From contig NZ_JADIJQ010000028.1 of assembly GCF_017355265.1 (NCBI RefSeq), forward strand, positions 1-43,943: a stretch of 43,943 nt of DNA, written 5' to 3'. Each line of letters begins with the position of its first letter. The first letter of the stretch is position 1. The position numbers were made by a program, and so were the translations under genes. This stretch comes from Tessaracoccus sp. SD287. GTDB lineage: Bacteria > Actinomycetota > Actinomycetes > Propionibacteriales > Propionibacteriaceae. This document shows positions 16,377-24,818 of the stretch, one piece after another. The notes beneath the pieces were generated by a model. It worked only from the letters and a program-made list of their open reading frames with translations, did no database searches and had not been told where the DNA came from.

Positions 16377-19250
16377 TCACGCCGGACCGCCGTCGAAGGC
16401 GCCCAGCCGGTTCAGGTCGTAGGCGACCTCCCCCACCCGGACGGTGTGGTCGTCCTGGACGACCACGTCGGTGGCACCGACCGCCAGCAGCACTCGGAAC
16501 TGGGCACTGGTGCCGGTGGCGCTGATCCGCAGCGTACCGCCGAGGTTCGCCACGGTGTAGCCGGACCCCAGGATGACACCGGTCATGGTCTGGTCACTGC
16601 GCCGGAAGGTGAAGGTGCGGCCGTCAGCAGCGATGGTGATCGCCACCCCGGCTTCGGGGCGAAGCTGCCAGTCCCAGCGGTGCGAGGAGTCATCGCCGAA
16701 GGTGTCATTGAAGGCAAGCACCGCCTTGGCCGCAGGGTTGCCCAGGTCGACCACCGCCTCGCGGGTGGCGGTGGCCACCTCGAAGTTCTTTGACCCGTCC
16801 AGGTGCAGGTATCCCCCACCCTGTCCGGCGTAGGCCTTCGAGGCGAGGGTGACGCCCTCACCGCGCACGGTCTCGTACTGGCCGCGGGTCTCGAGCTTGC
16901 CGTCCACCAGCGGCTTGGAGAACATCAGCGGGTTGGTGCTCTTGGCGCCCATCACGGCCCAGGTGGTGTCGAGCCCCTGCAGCGACAGACCGAAGGTCTC
17001 CGACCCCGACCAGCCCTTGTGCTGGGTGTTGCGGTTGTTCACCGTCGCCAGCACGTCGTCGGCACCGGTGTAGCCCGACCGGAACCAGTACGAGCCGGGG
17101 ACGTCGTCCAGGATCGCGGTGTGCGCGGCGGGTGCCTTCAGCTTGTCCGGCGAGCTGTGGCCCGGCTGCCAGTAGACGACGGTCAACAGGGACTGGGTGC
17201 CGTCCCACAGTGGCGTCGGGGCCTTGGCGCCGCGGGTCACCTCATAGGTCCAGCGCAGCCCGGGCTGGGCGTCGGCGGGGGTCAATGGCATCAGCAGCGG
17301 CATGATGCCGTGGGTCTGATTGCGTTCGGTCCCCACCCCCCACTGGGCCATGTTCAACGTGGGCCGTGCCGACAGGGTGTGCAGGGCCACGTTCCACCAC
17401 TGCGGACGCTGCAGGTGTGGCAGCAGGTCGATCATGCCGGCATCCATGGCGGCGTAGGCACTGGGCAGCATGTACAGCCCGGCGTAGTGCAGGTAGTCCC
17501 AGCCCTCCTGGGTGTAACCGTTGGCGGTGTATCCCTGGGCCAGGTGCTGCATGACCTGGTCGGTGAGGAAGGCGATGCGTCCCTCGTACAGGCCGGCCTC
17601 ACCGTCACCGCGAATCGCCATCAGCGCGGCGAGTTCGGTGGTTCGGGCGACGGCGATCCAGTTGCTGGTCTTCTCGACATTGTCGAGGGCGTCGTGGTGG
17701 TAGGTGCTCAACAGGTCGGAGCCCTTCATGATCAGCTGTCGCACGGTGGCGCGCTGCTGGTCGGTCCAGCCCGGGTACGCCCAGTCATAGATCGGGCCGA
17801 GCAACAGCATCGCCCGTCCCAGTTCCAGACCCATGTTCACCTCGTAGGCCACCACGTGGGCCGATCCGTCGAGGGCTGCCTCATAGGCGATCTCGGCGTA
17901 CTTCTGCTCGCCGGTGACCTGGAAGACAAAGGCGGCCTCCCGCGCCTTGTACAGCGCGTTCGCGGTGCCGGCGCCGTAGGTGTCGGTGTCGAGTCGCTTC
18001 TTGACGTCCTGCCAGGCCCCGGTGATGGTCGGCTCCTGATCGAGGTTCTGGCGGATGCCCCTGAGCACCTCGGTGGTCAGCACGGTGCGGGGATGGGTCG
18101 AGTTCCCCACCCGACTGGAGGCGAGGATTCGTCCGTCCGCGACCAGGTGCACGTAGACCTGCTGGTTCAGATGGTGCGGGCGGATGAGCGTGACCGACGT
18201 CTGCTCGGGAGCGACCTCGGCGACCCGCTGGGCGGGCGGCTGCGGTGAGTCCATCGGCTTGTGCGAGACCCAGACCGACAGCGGCGTGCCGGGGTCAACG
18301 TCGGCACCCAGCGTCCACCCGGCCCTAATGTCCTGGCCGATCTGGACGGCGGTGATCACGGTGTTGGCCTGGGGGGAGGTGAACGATGCCGGGGTGCGGA
18401 CGGTGACCGGGTCGGAGTCGGCGAGGGTCTTGCCGTTGGCGTCCAACGCTCGGACCACGTAGGTGTAGTCCTGCCCCGGTCGGGTCGCCGTGTCTGCCCA
18501 GGTCGCGGCCCAGGCCGTGCCGACCAGGTGGTCGACGTCCAGCGTGGGGTCAGCGTCCCCGTCCGCGCGGAAGATGGCGTAGTGGTGCGGGTCCAGTCCG
18601 GTGAAGCTCCACCCGAGTTCGGTCACCCCGGCCGCGGTGACCGAGGCCTGGACATTGCCGACGGCCGAGGACGGCTTCAAGGAGACGTTCGAGAACCAGA
18701 CGGTGCCACCGGATCGGTCGAGCATGGGCTCGACCATCACGGTCGTGGTGCCCAGCGGCAGCTCGATGGTCTGCGACACCTTCCGCCAGTCGTAGGACCC
18801 GGTGTCCCTGCCCACGTACATCACGGCAACCGTGGTGGCGTTGGCGGCGTTACGGGCCTGCAGGCGAAGCGAGGTCCAGTTGGTGGCGCTGAGCCCTTCG
18901 GCCTTCATGGACGCCGACAAGGTCAGCGTGCGGGGCGTGGCGTCGCTGACCGCGATCCGCTGGACGATCGCCGAACGGTCGGTGGTGTCGGTGCCGGGGT
19001 TGGCGCTGATCCGCACGGCCGGGCCACCCTGGGGTCCGGCGGTGGGCTCGAGGACGGTGGTGGCGTCACCGGTCGGGTTCCAGGCCGACCATCCGGTGGG
19101 CAGCCCAGTGCCCGCGATCGAGGCAAAGGAACCGTTGGTGATCAGCTCGCCGGTCTGGGCTCGCGCCGGCTGGTGGCCAAGGAAGCCCACGACCAACGCG
19201 CAGGACAGGATCAGGGCCAGGAGTCGCCGAATCGGATGGGTCAGCACCAT
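16377..19250 (-). CDS. Secreted heparinase II/III- or alginate-lyase-like protein
   Basis: 957 aa from the ATG at 19250, which is preceded by AAAGG. A signal peptide (RRLLALILSCALVVGFLG) ends near ARA/QTG. Then come a carbohydrate-binding-like beta domain (about 25-195, GSFAS...GW-AWNPTG), a fibronectin-III-like domain (about 200-290), another beta region, an alpha-helical toroid-like region (about 390-680) and a C-terminal beta sandwich. SNWIAVARTTELAALM near residue 520, QEGWDYLHYAG near 582 and NQTHGIM near 645 resemble the Asn-Trp, Tyr and His blocks of (alpha/alpha)6 polysaccharide lyases. It would cleave a uronate-containing polymer outside the cell. It is divergent from a sugar-type regulator. 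The exact lyase family and substrate are not established. Confidence 0.65.
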   Translation of the reverse strand: MVLTHPIRRLLALILSCALVVGFLGHQPARAQTGELITNGSFASIAGTGLPTGWSAWNPTGDATTVLEPTAGPQGGPAVRISANPGTDTTDRSAIVQRIAVSDATPRTLTLSASMKAEGLSATNWTSLRLQARNAANATTVAVMYVGRDTGSYDWRKVSQTIELPLGTTTVMVEPMLDRSGGTVWFSNVSLKPSSAVGNVQASVTAAGVTELGWSFTGLDPHHYAIFRADGDADPTLDVDHLVGTAWAATWADTATRPGQDYTYVVRALDANGKTLADSDPVTVRTPASFTSPQANTVITAVQIGQDIRAGWTLGADVDPGTPLSVWVSHKPMDSPQPPAQRVAEVAPEQTSVTLIRPHHLNQQVYVHLVADGRILASSRVGNSTHPRTVLTTEVLRGIRQNLDQEPTITGAWQDVKKRLDTDTYGAGTANALYKAREAAFVFQVTGEQKYAEIAYEAALDGSAHVVAYEVNMGLELGRAMLLLGPIYDWAYPGWTDQQRATVRQLIMKGSDLLSTYHHDALDNVEKTSNWIAVARTTELAALMAIRGDGEAGLYEGRIAFLTDQVMQHLAQGYTANGYTQEGWDYLHYAGLYMLPSAYAAMDAGMIDLLPHLQRPQWWNVALHTLSARPTLNMAQWGVGTERNQTHGIMPLLMPLTPADAQPGLRWTYEVTRGAKAPTPLWDGTQSLLTVVYWQPGHSSPDKLKAPAAHTAILDDVPGSYWFRSGYTGADDVLATVNNRNTQHKGWSGSETFGLSLQGLDTTWAVMGAKSTNPLMFSKPLVDGKLETRGQYETVRGEGVTLASKAYAGQGGGYLHLDGSKNFEVATATREAVVDLGNPAAKAVLAFNDTFGDDSSHRWDWQLRPEAGVAITIAADGRTFTFRRSDQTMTGVILGSGYTVANLGGTLRISATGTSAQFRVLLAVGATDVVVQDDHTVRVGEVAYDLNRLGAFDGGPA

Positions 19251-19273
19251 TGCAGTACCTTTCGATGTGGTTC

Positions 19274-19285
19274 CTGCCATGGCAG
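19274..19285. promoter_or_regulatory. Palindrome in the lyase/regulator divergent gap (operator candidate)
   Basis: CTGCCATGGCAG is a perfect 12-bp palindrome, 24 nt upstream of the lyase ATG and 70 nt upstream of the regulator ATG. It is the best operator candidate in this 104-nt divergent gap. It would allow the regulator to control the lyase gene and itself. A 12-bp GC-balanced palindrome can occur by chance. Confidence 0.4.
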
Positions 19286-19354
19286 CCCACCGCGACGGGA
19301 TGAATCCAGCATGATTGCCAGAATTGGACGACGAGGTCGCGGCACAGTGGTCGC

Positions 19355-20419
19355 ATGACCCGGGGGTTGAAGTACTCGCTGCTGGCGGCTGACCTGCGCC
19401 GCGGAATCCTGGCGGGCAGCTGGGTGGCGGGCGAGAAACTACCGACCCAGGACGAGTTGGCCGCCAGCCGCGGTCTGTCCATCAACAGCGTGCGTCGAGC
19501 CGTCGACGAGTTGATCGACGAGGGTCTGGTGGAGCGCCGTCAGGGAGCCGGCACCTTCGTCTGCGATCCGTCCCCCAGGGCTCGTGCGGGCCAGCGTCGC
19601 GTCGGTGTGTTGATTCCCGACACTCGTCTCTACTATCCCCGGGTGCTCGCCGGATTGGAGACCACGTTGGCACGGCTGGGGATGGCGACCAGCGTCGCCA
19701 CCTACGAGAACGACCCGGGACGACAGGACGCCGCACTGCAGTCACTGCTCAGCCGAGACCTGGACGGACTGGTCTGCACGCCGGCCCTCAGCGACTGGGA
19801 CGACCCGTGGACGAGGCTGGACGAGCTGCGTGCCCGGCTACCCCTGGTGCTGGTCGAACGCAGGCTGGCCGACTGGGGGCCAGACGACGACTTCGACCAC
19901 GTCTGCAGTGACCACCGGGCCGGCGCCATTGACGCGATTCGGCACCTGGCCCGGTTGGGGCATCACCGGATCGGACTGGTGGCCCGGGTGCAGCCGGTGA
20001 CTGCGCCGGAGGTGCGGCAGGGCTACCTGTGGGCTTGCGAGCACCTGGGCCTCGAACCGACCGTCTGGTCGGTGGACGAGCGCTGGCCGCAGCAGGTGGG
20101 ACGGGCGATCGACGAGATCGTGGCGGCTGGGCTGACTGCGGTGCTGGTGCACGGCGACCAAGAAGCGAGCGTGCTCGTGGACCGCTGGCTGGAACGGCGG
20201 CGGCGCACCCCCGGTGACCTGGCGATCGTGTCCTACGACGACGAGACCGCCGACCTGGCCCGGGTCCCTTTGTCTGCGGTCGCTCCCCCCAAGTACCGAC
20301 TGGGACGGGTTGCCGCCCAGCTCATCGTGGATCGGATGGACGAAGGGTCCCGGGCGCCGGTCCAGCAGGTGCTGATCAGGCCCCGATTGATCGTCCGGGC
20401 GTCCTGCGGTGCCGGCTGA
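19355..20419 (+). CDS. GntR-HTH / LacI-type sensor transcriptional regulator
   Basis: 354 aa. Residues 5-70 are a GntR winged helix (GEKLPTQDELAASRGLSINSV, VERRQGAGTFV). Residues 82-350 are a LacI/GalR-type periplasmic-binding-like sensor (RVGVLIPDTRLYYPRVLAGL, AGAIDAIRHLARLGHHRIGLV, IVSYDDETA). This is the AraR-like hybrid architecture that binds sugars. It is divergently transcribed from the secreted lyase-like gene, so it probably represses that gene and is released by a sugar or oligosaccharide. The start ATG is the first in frame. Confidence 0.88.
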   Translation: MTRGLKYSLLAADLRRGILAGSWVAGEKLPTQDELAASRGLSINSVRRAVDELIDEGLVERRQGAGTFVCDPSPRARAGQRRVGVLIPDTRLYYPRVLAGLETTLARLGMATSVATYENDPGRQDAALQSLLSRDLDGLVCTPALSDWDDPWTRLDELRARLPLVLVERRLADWGPDDDFDHVCSDHRAGAIDAIRHLARLGHHRIGLVARVQPVTAPEVRQGYLWACEHLGLEPTVWSVDERWPQQVGRAIDEIVAAGLTAVLVHGDQEASVLVDRWLERRRRTPGDLAIVSYDDETADLARVPLSAVAPPKYRLGRVAAQLIVDRMDEGSRAPVQQVLIRPRLIVRASCGAG

Positions 20420-20448
20420 GGGCGCAACCCGCCAGCACAGCCGCCGCC

Positions 20449-20472
20449 AGTAGGGAGCAGGACTCCCCTACT
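20449..20472. terminator. Bidirectional terminator candidate
   Basis: AGTAGGGAG (20449-20457) pairs with CTCCCCTACT (20463-20472) apart from one bulged C, with a 5-nt loop. It lies between the convergent ends of the regulator (+) and wecC (-), where a shared terminator is expected. Confidence 0.6.
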
Positions 20473-20477
20473 CCTGA

Positions 20478-21710
20478 TCAGACAGTCGCGTTGCGGGGCT
20501 TGCGCCACACACCCTTGGTGTCGATGACCTGCTTTCCGGTCAGTGCCTCGGCCGGGATCTCCCGGAACTCGCGATGGTCGACCAGCATGAGCACGACGTC
20601 GGCCTCATCCATTGCCTCGGGGAGCTCGGCGAGGGTCACCCCTCGGCCGGCCAGATCCTTCGGCAGTTCCTGGATGTTGGGCTCCACGGCCAGGATGCGG
20701 GCGTCGGGGAACTCACGGGCCAGACGCTCCACGATCTGGATGGCCGGGGACTCGCGCAGGTCATCGACGTCCGCCTTGAACGCCAACCCCAGCGCGGCGA
20801 CCACGGGGCTCTGCAGCGATGCAATGCGTTCGCGCACCTGGTCAATGACCCACTCCGGCTTGGCATCGTTGACTGCGCGCGCCTGCTGGATCAGTTTGGT
20901 CTGCTCCGGGGCGCTCGAGACGATGAACCACGGGTCGACGGCGATGCAGTGACCACCCACACCGGGGCCGGGCTGCAGGATGTTGACACGAGGGTGCTTG
21001 TTGGCCAAGTCGATCAATTCCCACACATCGATACCGAGGTGTTGCGCAATCACCGACAGTTCATTGGCAAAGGCAATGTTCACGTCGCGGAACGCATTTT
21101 CGGTGAGCTTTGCCATTTCCGCGGTGGCGGCATCGGTGAGGTGAATCTGGCCTTCGCAGAAGCTCTTGTAGATCGCGGCGGCGCGCTCGGCGGCCTCGCG
21201 TGAGAGCCCCCCGACGATGCGGTCGTTGGTGACCAGTTCCACCATGATCCGACCGGGTAGCACCCGTTCGGGGCAGTGGGCGAACTGCAGATCGGTCAGT
21301 TCGGGGCGGGCGTTGGCGAGCACGGCGCGCACGTGGTCGGTGGTTCCGGGCGGTGAGGTCGACTCCAGGATGACCAGTTCGCCACCGGACAACTGGGGTG
21401 CGATGGCGTTGGTCGCTGCGTCGATGTAGCTCAGGTCGGCACGGTGGCCCTCGGTGAAGGGCGTCGGGACGGCAATGATGTACACGTCGGCGGCTGGGGT
21501 GGTCTTGGTGGCGCTGAGCCTGCCGGCATCGACGTTGTCCTTGACCACATCGGCCAGGTCGGGCTCCACGAACGGCACCTCGCCCCGGTTCACCGCATCG
21601 ACGTGCCGGTCGCTGACGTCCACCCCGATGACCCGGTGACCAGCCCGGGCCAGCGCCGCCGCGGTGGGCAGTCCGATGTAGCCCAATCCGACCACGACGA
21701 TTGTTTCCAT
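20478..21710 (-). CDS. wecC: UDP-N-acetyl-D-mannosamine dehydrogenase
   Basis: 410 aa. The NAD-binding GLGYIGLPTAA is at 8-18, TSPPGTTDHV around 118-127, the LTENAFRDVNIAFANEL block around 202-218 and the catalytic Cys255 in GPGVGGHCIAVDPWF. The IAVDPWF form is characteristic of the ManNAc rather than UDP-glucose dehydrogenases. It oxidises UDP-ManNAc to UDP-ManNAcA in two steps. With wecB about 3 kb away it supplies a uronic acid for an envelope polymer. It diverges from the first glycosyltransferase gene across a 125-nt gap. Confidence 0.9.
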   Translation of the reverse strand: METIVVVGLGYIGLPTAAALARAGHRVIGVDVSDRHVDAVNRGEVPFVEPDLADVVKDNVDAGRLSATKTTPAADVYIIAVPTPFTEGHRADLSYIDAATNAIAPQLSGGELVILESTSPPGTTDHVRAVLANARPELTDLQFAHCPERVLPGRIMVELVTNDRIVGGLSREAAERAAAIYKSFCEGQIHLTDAATAEMAKLTENAFRDVNIAFANELSVIAQHLGIDVWELIDLANKHPRVNILQPGPGVGGHCIAVDPWFIVSSAPEQTKLIQQARAVNDAKPEWVIDQVRERIASLQSPVVAALGLAFKADVDDLRESPAIQIVERLAREFPDARILAVEPNIQELPKDLAGRGVTLAELPEAMDEADVVLMLVDHREFREIPAEALTGKQVIDTKGVWRKPRNATV

Positions 21711-21835
21711 CAGCCAAGCCTTCCGTTGCGGCGACGGCCGGGGCGCCGTGGCACACTCGCGCGTTTGACGTTAGCATTTTCGCTGGGACGTCGCGCCGAC
21801 GGCCCCCAACGAAGGACGACCTGCGCTTGTAGGAT

Positions 21836-23101
21836 GTGTCCACATCACACATTTCTGGAGCGACCATCCACGTCCTGTTGTTCACCCAACACTTCCCGCC
21901 TGACACCGGTGCTCACGCCACCCGCTGCTCGTGGGTGTCGCGGGAGATGCTGGCGCGTGGCCACCGCGTGACGGTCGTGGTGCCACGCTGGGCCAACCAT
22001 CCGGTGCGCGTCTCCGACCATCCCGGTCTGGTCATTCACGAGGTTCGCGCACTCGTCCCAGGCATGGGGCTGGGCCGCCGCCTGCTGAACGAGGCCCTGG
22101 CTTCAGTGCAGATGCTCGCCCGCGCGACCAAGGTGCACGACGTTGACGCGGTGGCGGCCACCGTCCCAGCCCTGCTCACCCTGCCGACGGGATGGCTGGC
22201 CAGCCGACTGCTGCGGGCACCGATGGTGCTCGAATTGCGTGACGCCTGGCCGCACCTGCTGTCCGAAATGGACCAGTGGGAGGAGGACGGCACCCGGCCC
22301 GCCACCGCCCCGCGACGGCTGATCGGCGCAGGCGCGAAGGTGCTCACCACGGTGATGTGGTGGCTGGAGCGCAGGGCCGCCGGCACCGTGGTCACGTCCC
22401 AGTCGCTCGCCCGCGACCTGCAGGGCAAGGTACGCGAACCGGTCAGACTGGCCCGCAATGTGAACGCCCACGCGTTGGTGGTGGCACCACGCGAGCGCGA
22501 CCACGCCGAACTGCGCGTCCTCTATCTGGGCAGTGTCGGACGGGCACAACGCCTGGCCACCGCCGTCCAGGCCGCGCTGCTGGTCCAGCAGCGCGGGGTT
22601 CCCATCACGCTTCGCATCCTGGGCAAGGGCGCCCACGTCGCCGCCATCGACGAGTACATCCAACGAACCGGTGCCCCGGTGCAGTTGCTCCCACCCATCC
22701 CCATCACCGAAGTCGCCGCGCAGTACTCGTGGTCGGACACCGTTCTGATCATGCTGCGCGATTGGTCGGCGATGCGGCTCACCGTGCCCTCCAAGTTGTA
22801 TGAGGTGCTGGCGACGGGACGACACATCACCGGCAGCGTCGCCGGGGAGACCGCCGACATCATCACCGACGCCCAGGCCGGACACGTCGTCGCACCGCAG
22901 GACCCGGTCGCCCTGGCCGACCTGTGGTGCCGCCTCGCCGAGGACAGAGCCCTCCTGGATGTCAGCGACGGGGGTCACCAGTGGCTCGCTGAGCACGCGG
23001 ACCGCGGCCAGCAGGCCCAGTCCGTGGAGGATGTGCTTCGCACCGTCGTTGACGCCCATGCGACGAAGAGCCGACGCGGCCGCTGGGGCCGGTCACGGTG
23101 A
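21836..23101 (+). CDS. Glycosyltransferase family 4 (GT-B)
   Basis: Up to 421 aa. The N-terminal HVLLFTQHFPPDTGAHATR and the GT-B C-terminal half (LYLGSVGRAQRL, PSKLYEVLATGRHI, a stretch ending DPVALADLW) show a WcaI/WbuB-like GT4 enzyme. Homologues usually begin exactly at the position of the Ile-His here. That Ile codon is ATC (21866), and a GGAG lies 5 nt before it. The conventional in-frame start is the GTG at 21836, with a poor ribosome site. It overlaps the next glycosyltransferase by 4 nt (GTGA). It probably adds an N-acetylated sugar to a lipid-linked polymer. Confidence 0.88.
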   Translation: MSTSHISGATIHVLLFTQHFPPDTGAHATRCSWVSREMLARGHRVTVVVPRWANHPVRVSDHPGLVIHEVRALVPGMGLGRRLLNEALASVQMLARATKVHDVDAVAATVPALLTLPTGWLASRLLRAPMVLELRDAWPHLLSEMDQWEEDGTRPATAPRRLIGAGAKVLTTVMWWLERRAAGTVVTSQSLARDLQGKVREPVRLARNVNAHALVVAPRERDHAELRVLYLGSVGRAQRLATAVQAALLVQQRGVPITLRILGKGAHVAAIDEYIQRTGAPVQLLPPIPITEVAAQYSWSDTVLIMLRDWSAMRLTVPSKLYEVLATGRHITGSVAGETADIITDAQAGHVVAPQDPVALADLWCRLAEDRALLDVSDGGHQWLAEHADRGQQAQSVEDVLRTVVDAHATKSRRGRWGRSR

Positions 23102-24810
23102 GGGCCTCTGCAACGTCGCTGCTCCGGAAGGGTGCCTTGGCGGGCAGCGTCGTCCTGCATCACCTGGGCGGGGACCACGCCAGCTTCGCGGTGCAGGTGA
23201 CCCGCCGTCTGGGACTGGCCCGGCGCATCCCGCTGGGACGGGGTCCGATCGCGTGGCAGGTAGTCGCCGCGCACCTCGCCGACCAGTCCCTCGCCGTGGG
23301 GGGCGCGGCAGACCAGTGGGCGGCCGGCCAACCCGGCGCAGGCCTGCTGGACCGACTCGCGACGAGCGTCGCACTCCATCACGGGCTCGACCACCTCGTC
23401 CCGCCCCGGTTGATGTCCGGCCGGATGAAAGCCTTGGCCGCCCTGCGTCGGGGCGACTACCAGACCGCTCTGGACGAGCTGCCCGAACGTTCCCGTTTGG
23501 CCCGGACCACGCGCAGCGAACGGCTGATGATGACTCCCGGGGTGTGGCCGCTCCTCAATGGGGCCAGCAGCAGTACCGCTCGACCCTTTCACCCACGACC
23601 TCGCACCGTCGTGCACGCACTGACCAGTTCGTTGCCGCACACCGTGTCCGGCTACACCGCGCGCAGCCACTCCTTGATGACGGCGCAACGTGAGCTGGGC
23701 TGGCGCGTCGAGGCCGTCACGCGTGTCGGCTATCCGGCGGCGATCGGCAAGCTGCTGGCCGCCGATCTCGACGTGATCGACGGCATTTCGATGCATCGGT
23801 TGCAGCCGAGCTGGCTGCCCCTGACCCTGGCGGCCCGGCTCAGGGCCCAGGCGCAAGGGCTGGCCGCCGTCGTCGAGCAGGTGCGTCCCCAGGTGCTGCA
23901 CACCACGACGGACCACACCAACGCCATCGCCGTGCAGGCGGTGGCCCACCGCTTCGACCTGCCATGGGTCTACGAGATGCGTGGCCAACTCGAACTGACC
24001 TGGCTCGCCTCCCGTCCCGACAGGCTGCGGGAGCCGGCGAGGACCAGTGAGCGAATGGCGCTGCAGCGGGCCCGCGAAACCGATGCCGCGAGGACCGCCG
24101 ATGCGGTGGTGGTCCTGTCGCAGGTCCAGAAGCAGGACCTGATCGATCGGGGCGTACCCGCTGACAAGATCACGGTCGCCCCCAATGCAGTCTCGCCGTC
24201 GCTGCTGAGCCATCACACCGCACCCGCCGAGGCCCGGGCCCACCTTGGCCTGCCCAAGCAAGGACACTGGGTGGGGACAGTCAGCTCGCTGGTGGACTAC
24301 GAGGGCTTGGACACCCTGCTGCGGGCAGTGGCGCGGCTACGGGCCGAGGGCCGAGACATTCGCTGCGCCATCGGTGGGGACGGTGTCAGTCGACCAGGAC
24401 TGATGGCCTTGGCTCGCGAACTCGGCATCGACGACCAGTGCCTCTTCCCCGGCCGGCTGGCGCGGTCAGCGGCCGTCGAGTGGATGGCAGCGCTGGACGT
24501 GGTGGCGGTCCCCCGCAAGGACACTCCGGTGTGCAGGGTGGTAACACCGCTCAAGCCGGTGGAGGCACTCGCGCTGAACCGTCCCGTCATCGCCAGTGAC
24601 CTGCCTGCCCTGAGGGAGCTTCTGGAACCGTCAGGAAACCTTCTGGTCACGGCCGAGGATGACAACGCCTGGGCCAGAGCCTTGGCCGCATCAATGGATG
24701 ATCGTGCCGCTTCCTCCGAGCGAGCCGCCAGAGGCCGCCAGTGGGCGGCGGGACGGACATGGCACCGCAACGCCCAGCTGTATGCGGACCTTTACGACAG
24801 CTTGCGCTGA
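23098..24810 (+). CDS. Glycosyltransferase family 4 with N-terminal helical extension
   Basis: 570 aa from a GTG overlapping the previous gene. The GT-B core starts at about residue 165 (TVVHALTSSLPHTVSGYTAR). Its C-terminal half has ITVAPNAVSP, VGTVSSLVDYEGLDTLLRA, GDGVSRPGL, VVAVPRKDTPVCRVVTPLKP and a loop ending EALALNRPVIASDL, all typical GT4. The first ~160 residues are Leu/Ala/Arg-rich and helical and match nothing I recognise. Role: a second sugar transfer coupled to the preceding enzyme. The gene ends 8 nt before the convergent end of wecB. Confidence 0.88.
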   Translation: MRASATSLLRKGALAGSVVLHHLGGDHASFAVQVTRRLGLARRIPLGRGPIAWQVVAAHLADQSLAVGGAADQWAAGQPGAGLLDRLATSVALHHGLDHLVPPRLMSGRMKALAALRRGDYQTALDELPERSRLARTTRSERLMMTPGVWPLLNGASSSTARPFHPRPRTVVHALTSSLPHTVSGYTARSHSLMTAQRELGWRVEAVTRVGYPAAIGKLLAADLDVIDGISMHRLQPSWLPLTLAARLRAQAQGLAAVVEQVRPQVLHTTTDHTNAIAVQAVAHRFDLPWVYEMRGQLELTWLASRPDRLREPARTSERMALQRARETDAARTADAVVVLSQVQKQDLIDRGVPADKITVAPNAVSPSLLSHHTAPAEARAHLGLPKQGHWVGTVSSLVDYEGLDTLLRAVARLRAEGRDIRCAIGGDGVSRPGLMALARELGIDDQCLFPGRLARSAAVEWMAALDVVAVPRKDTPVCRVVTPLKPVEALALNRPVIASDLPALRELLEPSGNLLVTAEDDNAWARALAASMDDRAASSERAARGRQWAAGRTWHRNAQLYADLYDSLR

Positions 24811-24818
24811 CGAGACAC

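Noticed and set aside
16803..18248. 481-aa plus-strand frame opposite the lyase-like gene
   Set aside because: Shadow of the lyase coding frame; no family features.
22975..24267. 430-aa minus-strand frame opposite the two GT4 genes
   Set aside because: Overlaps two well-supported genes completely; biased Gly/Gln/His/Arg composition.
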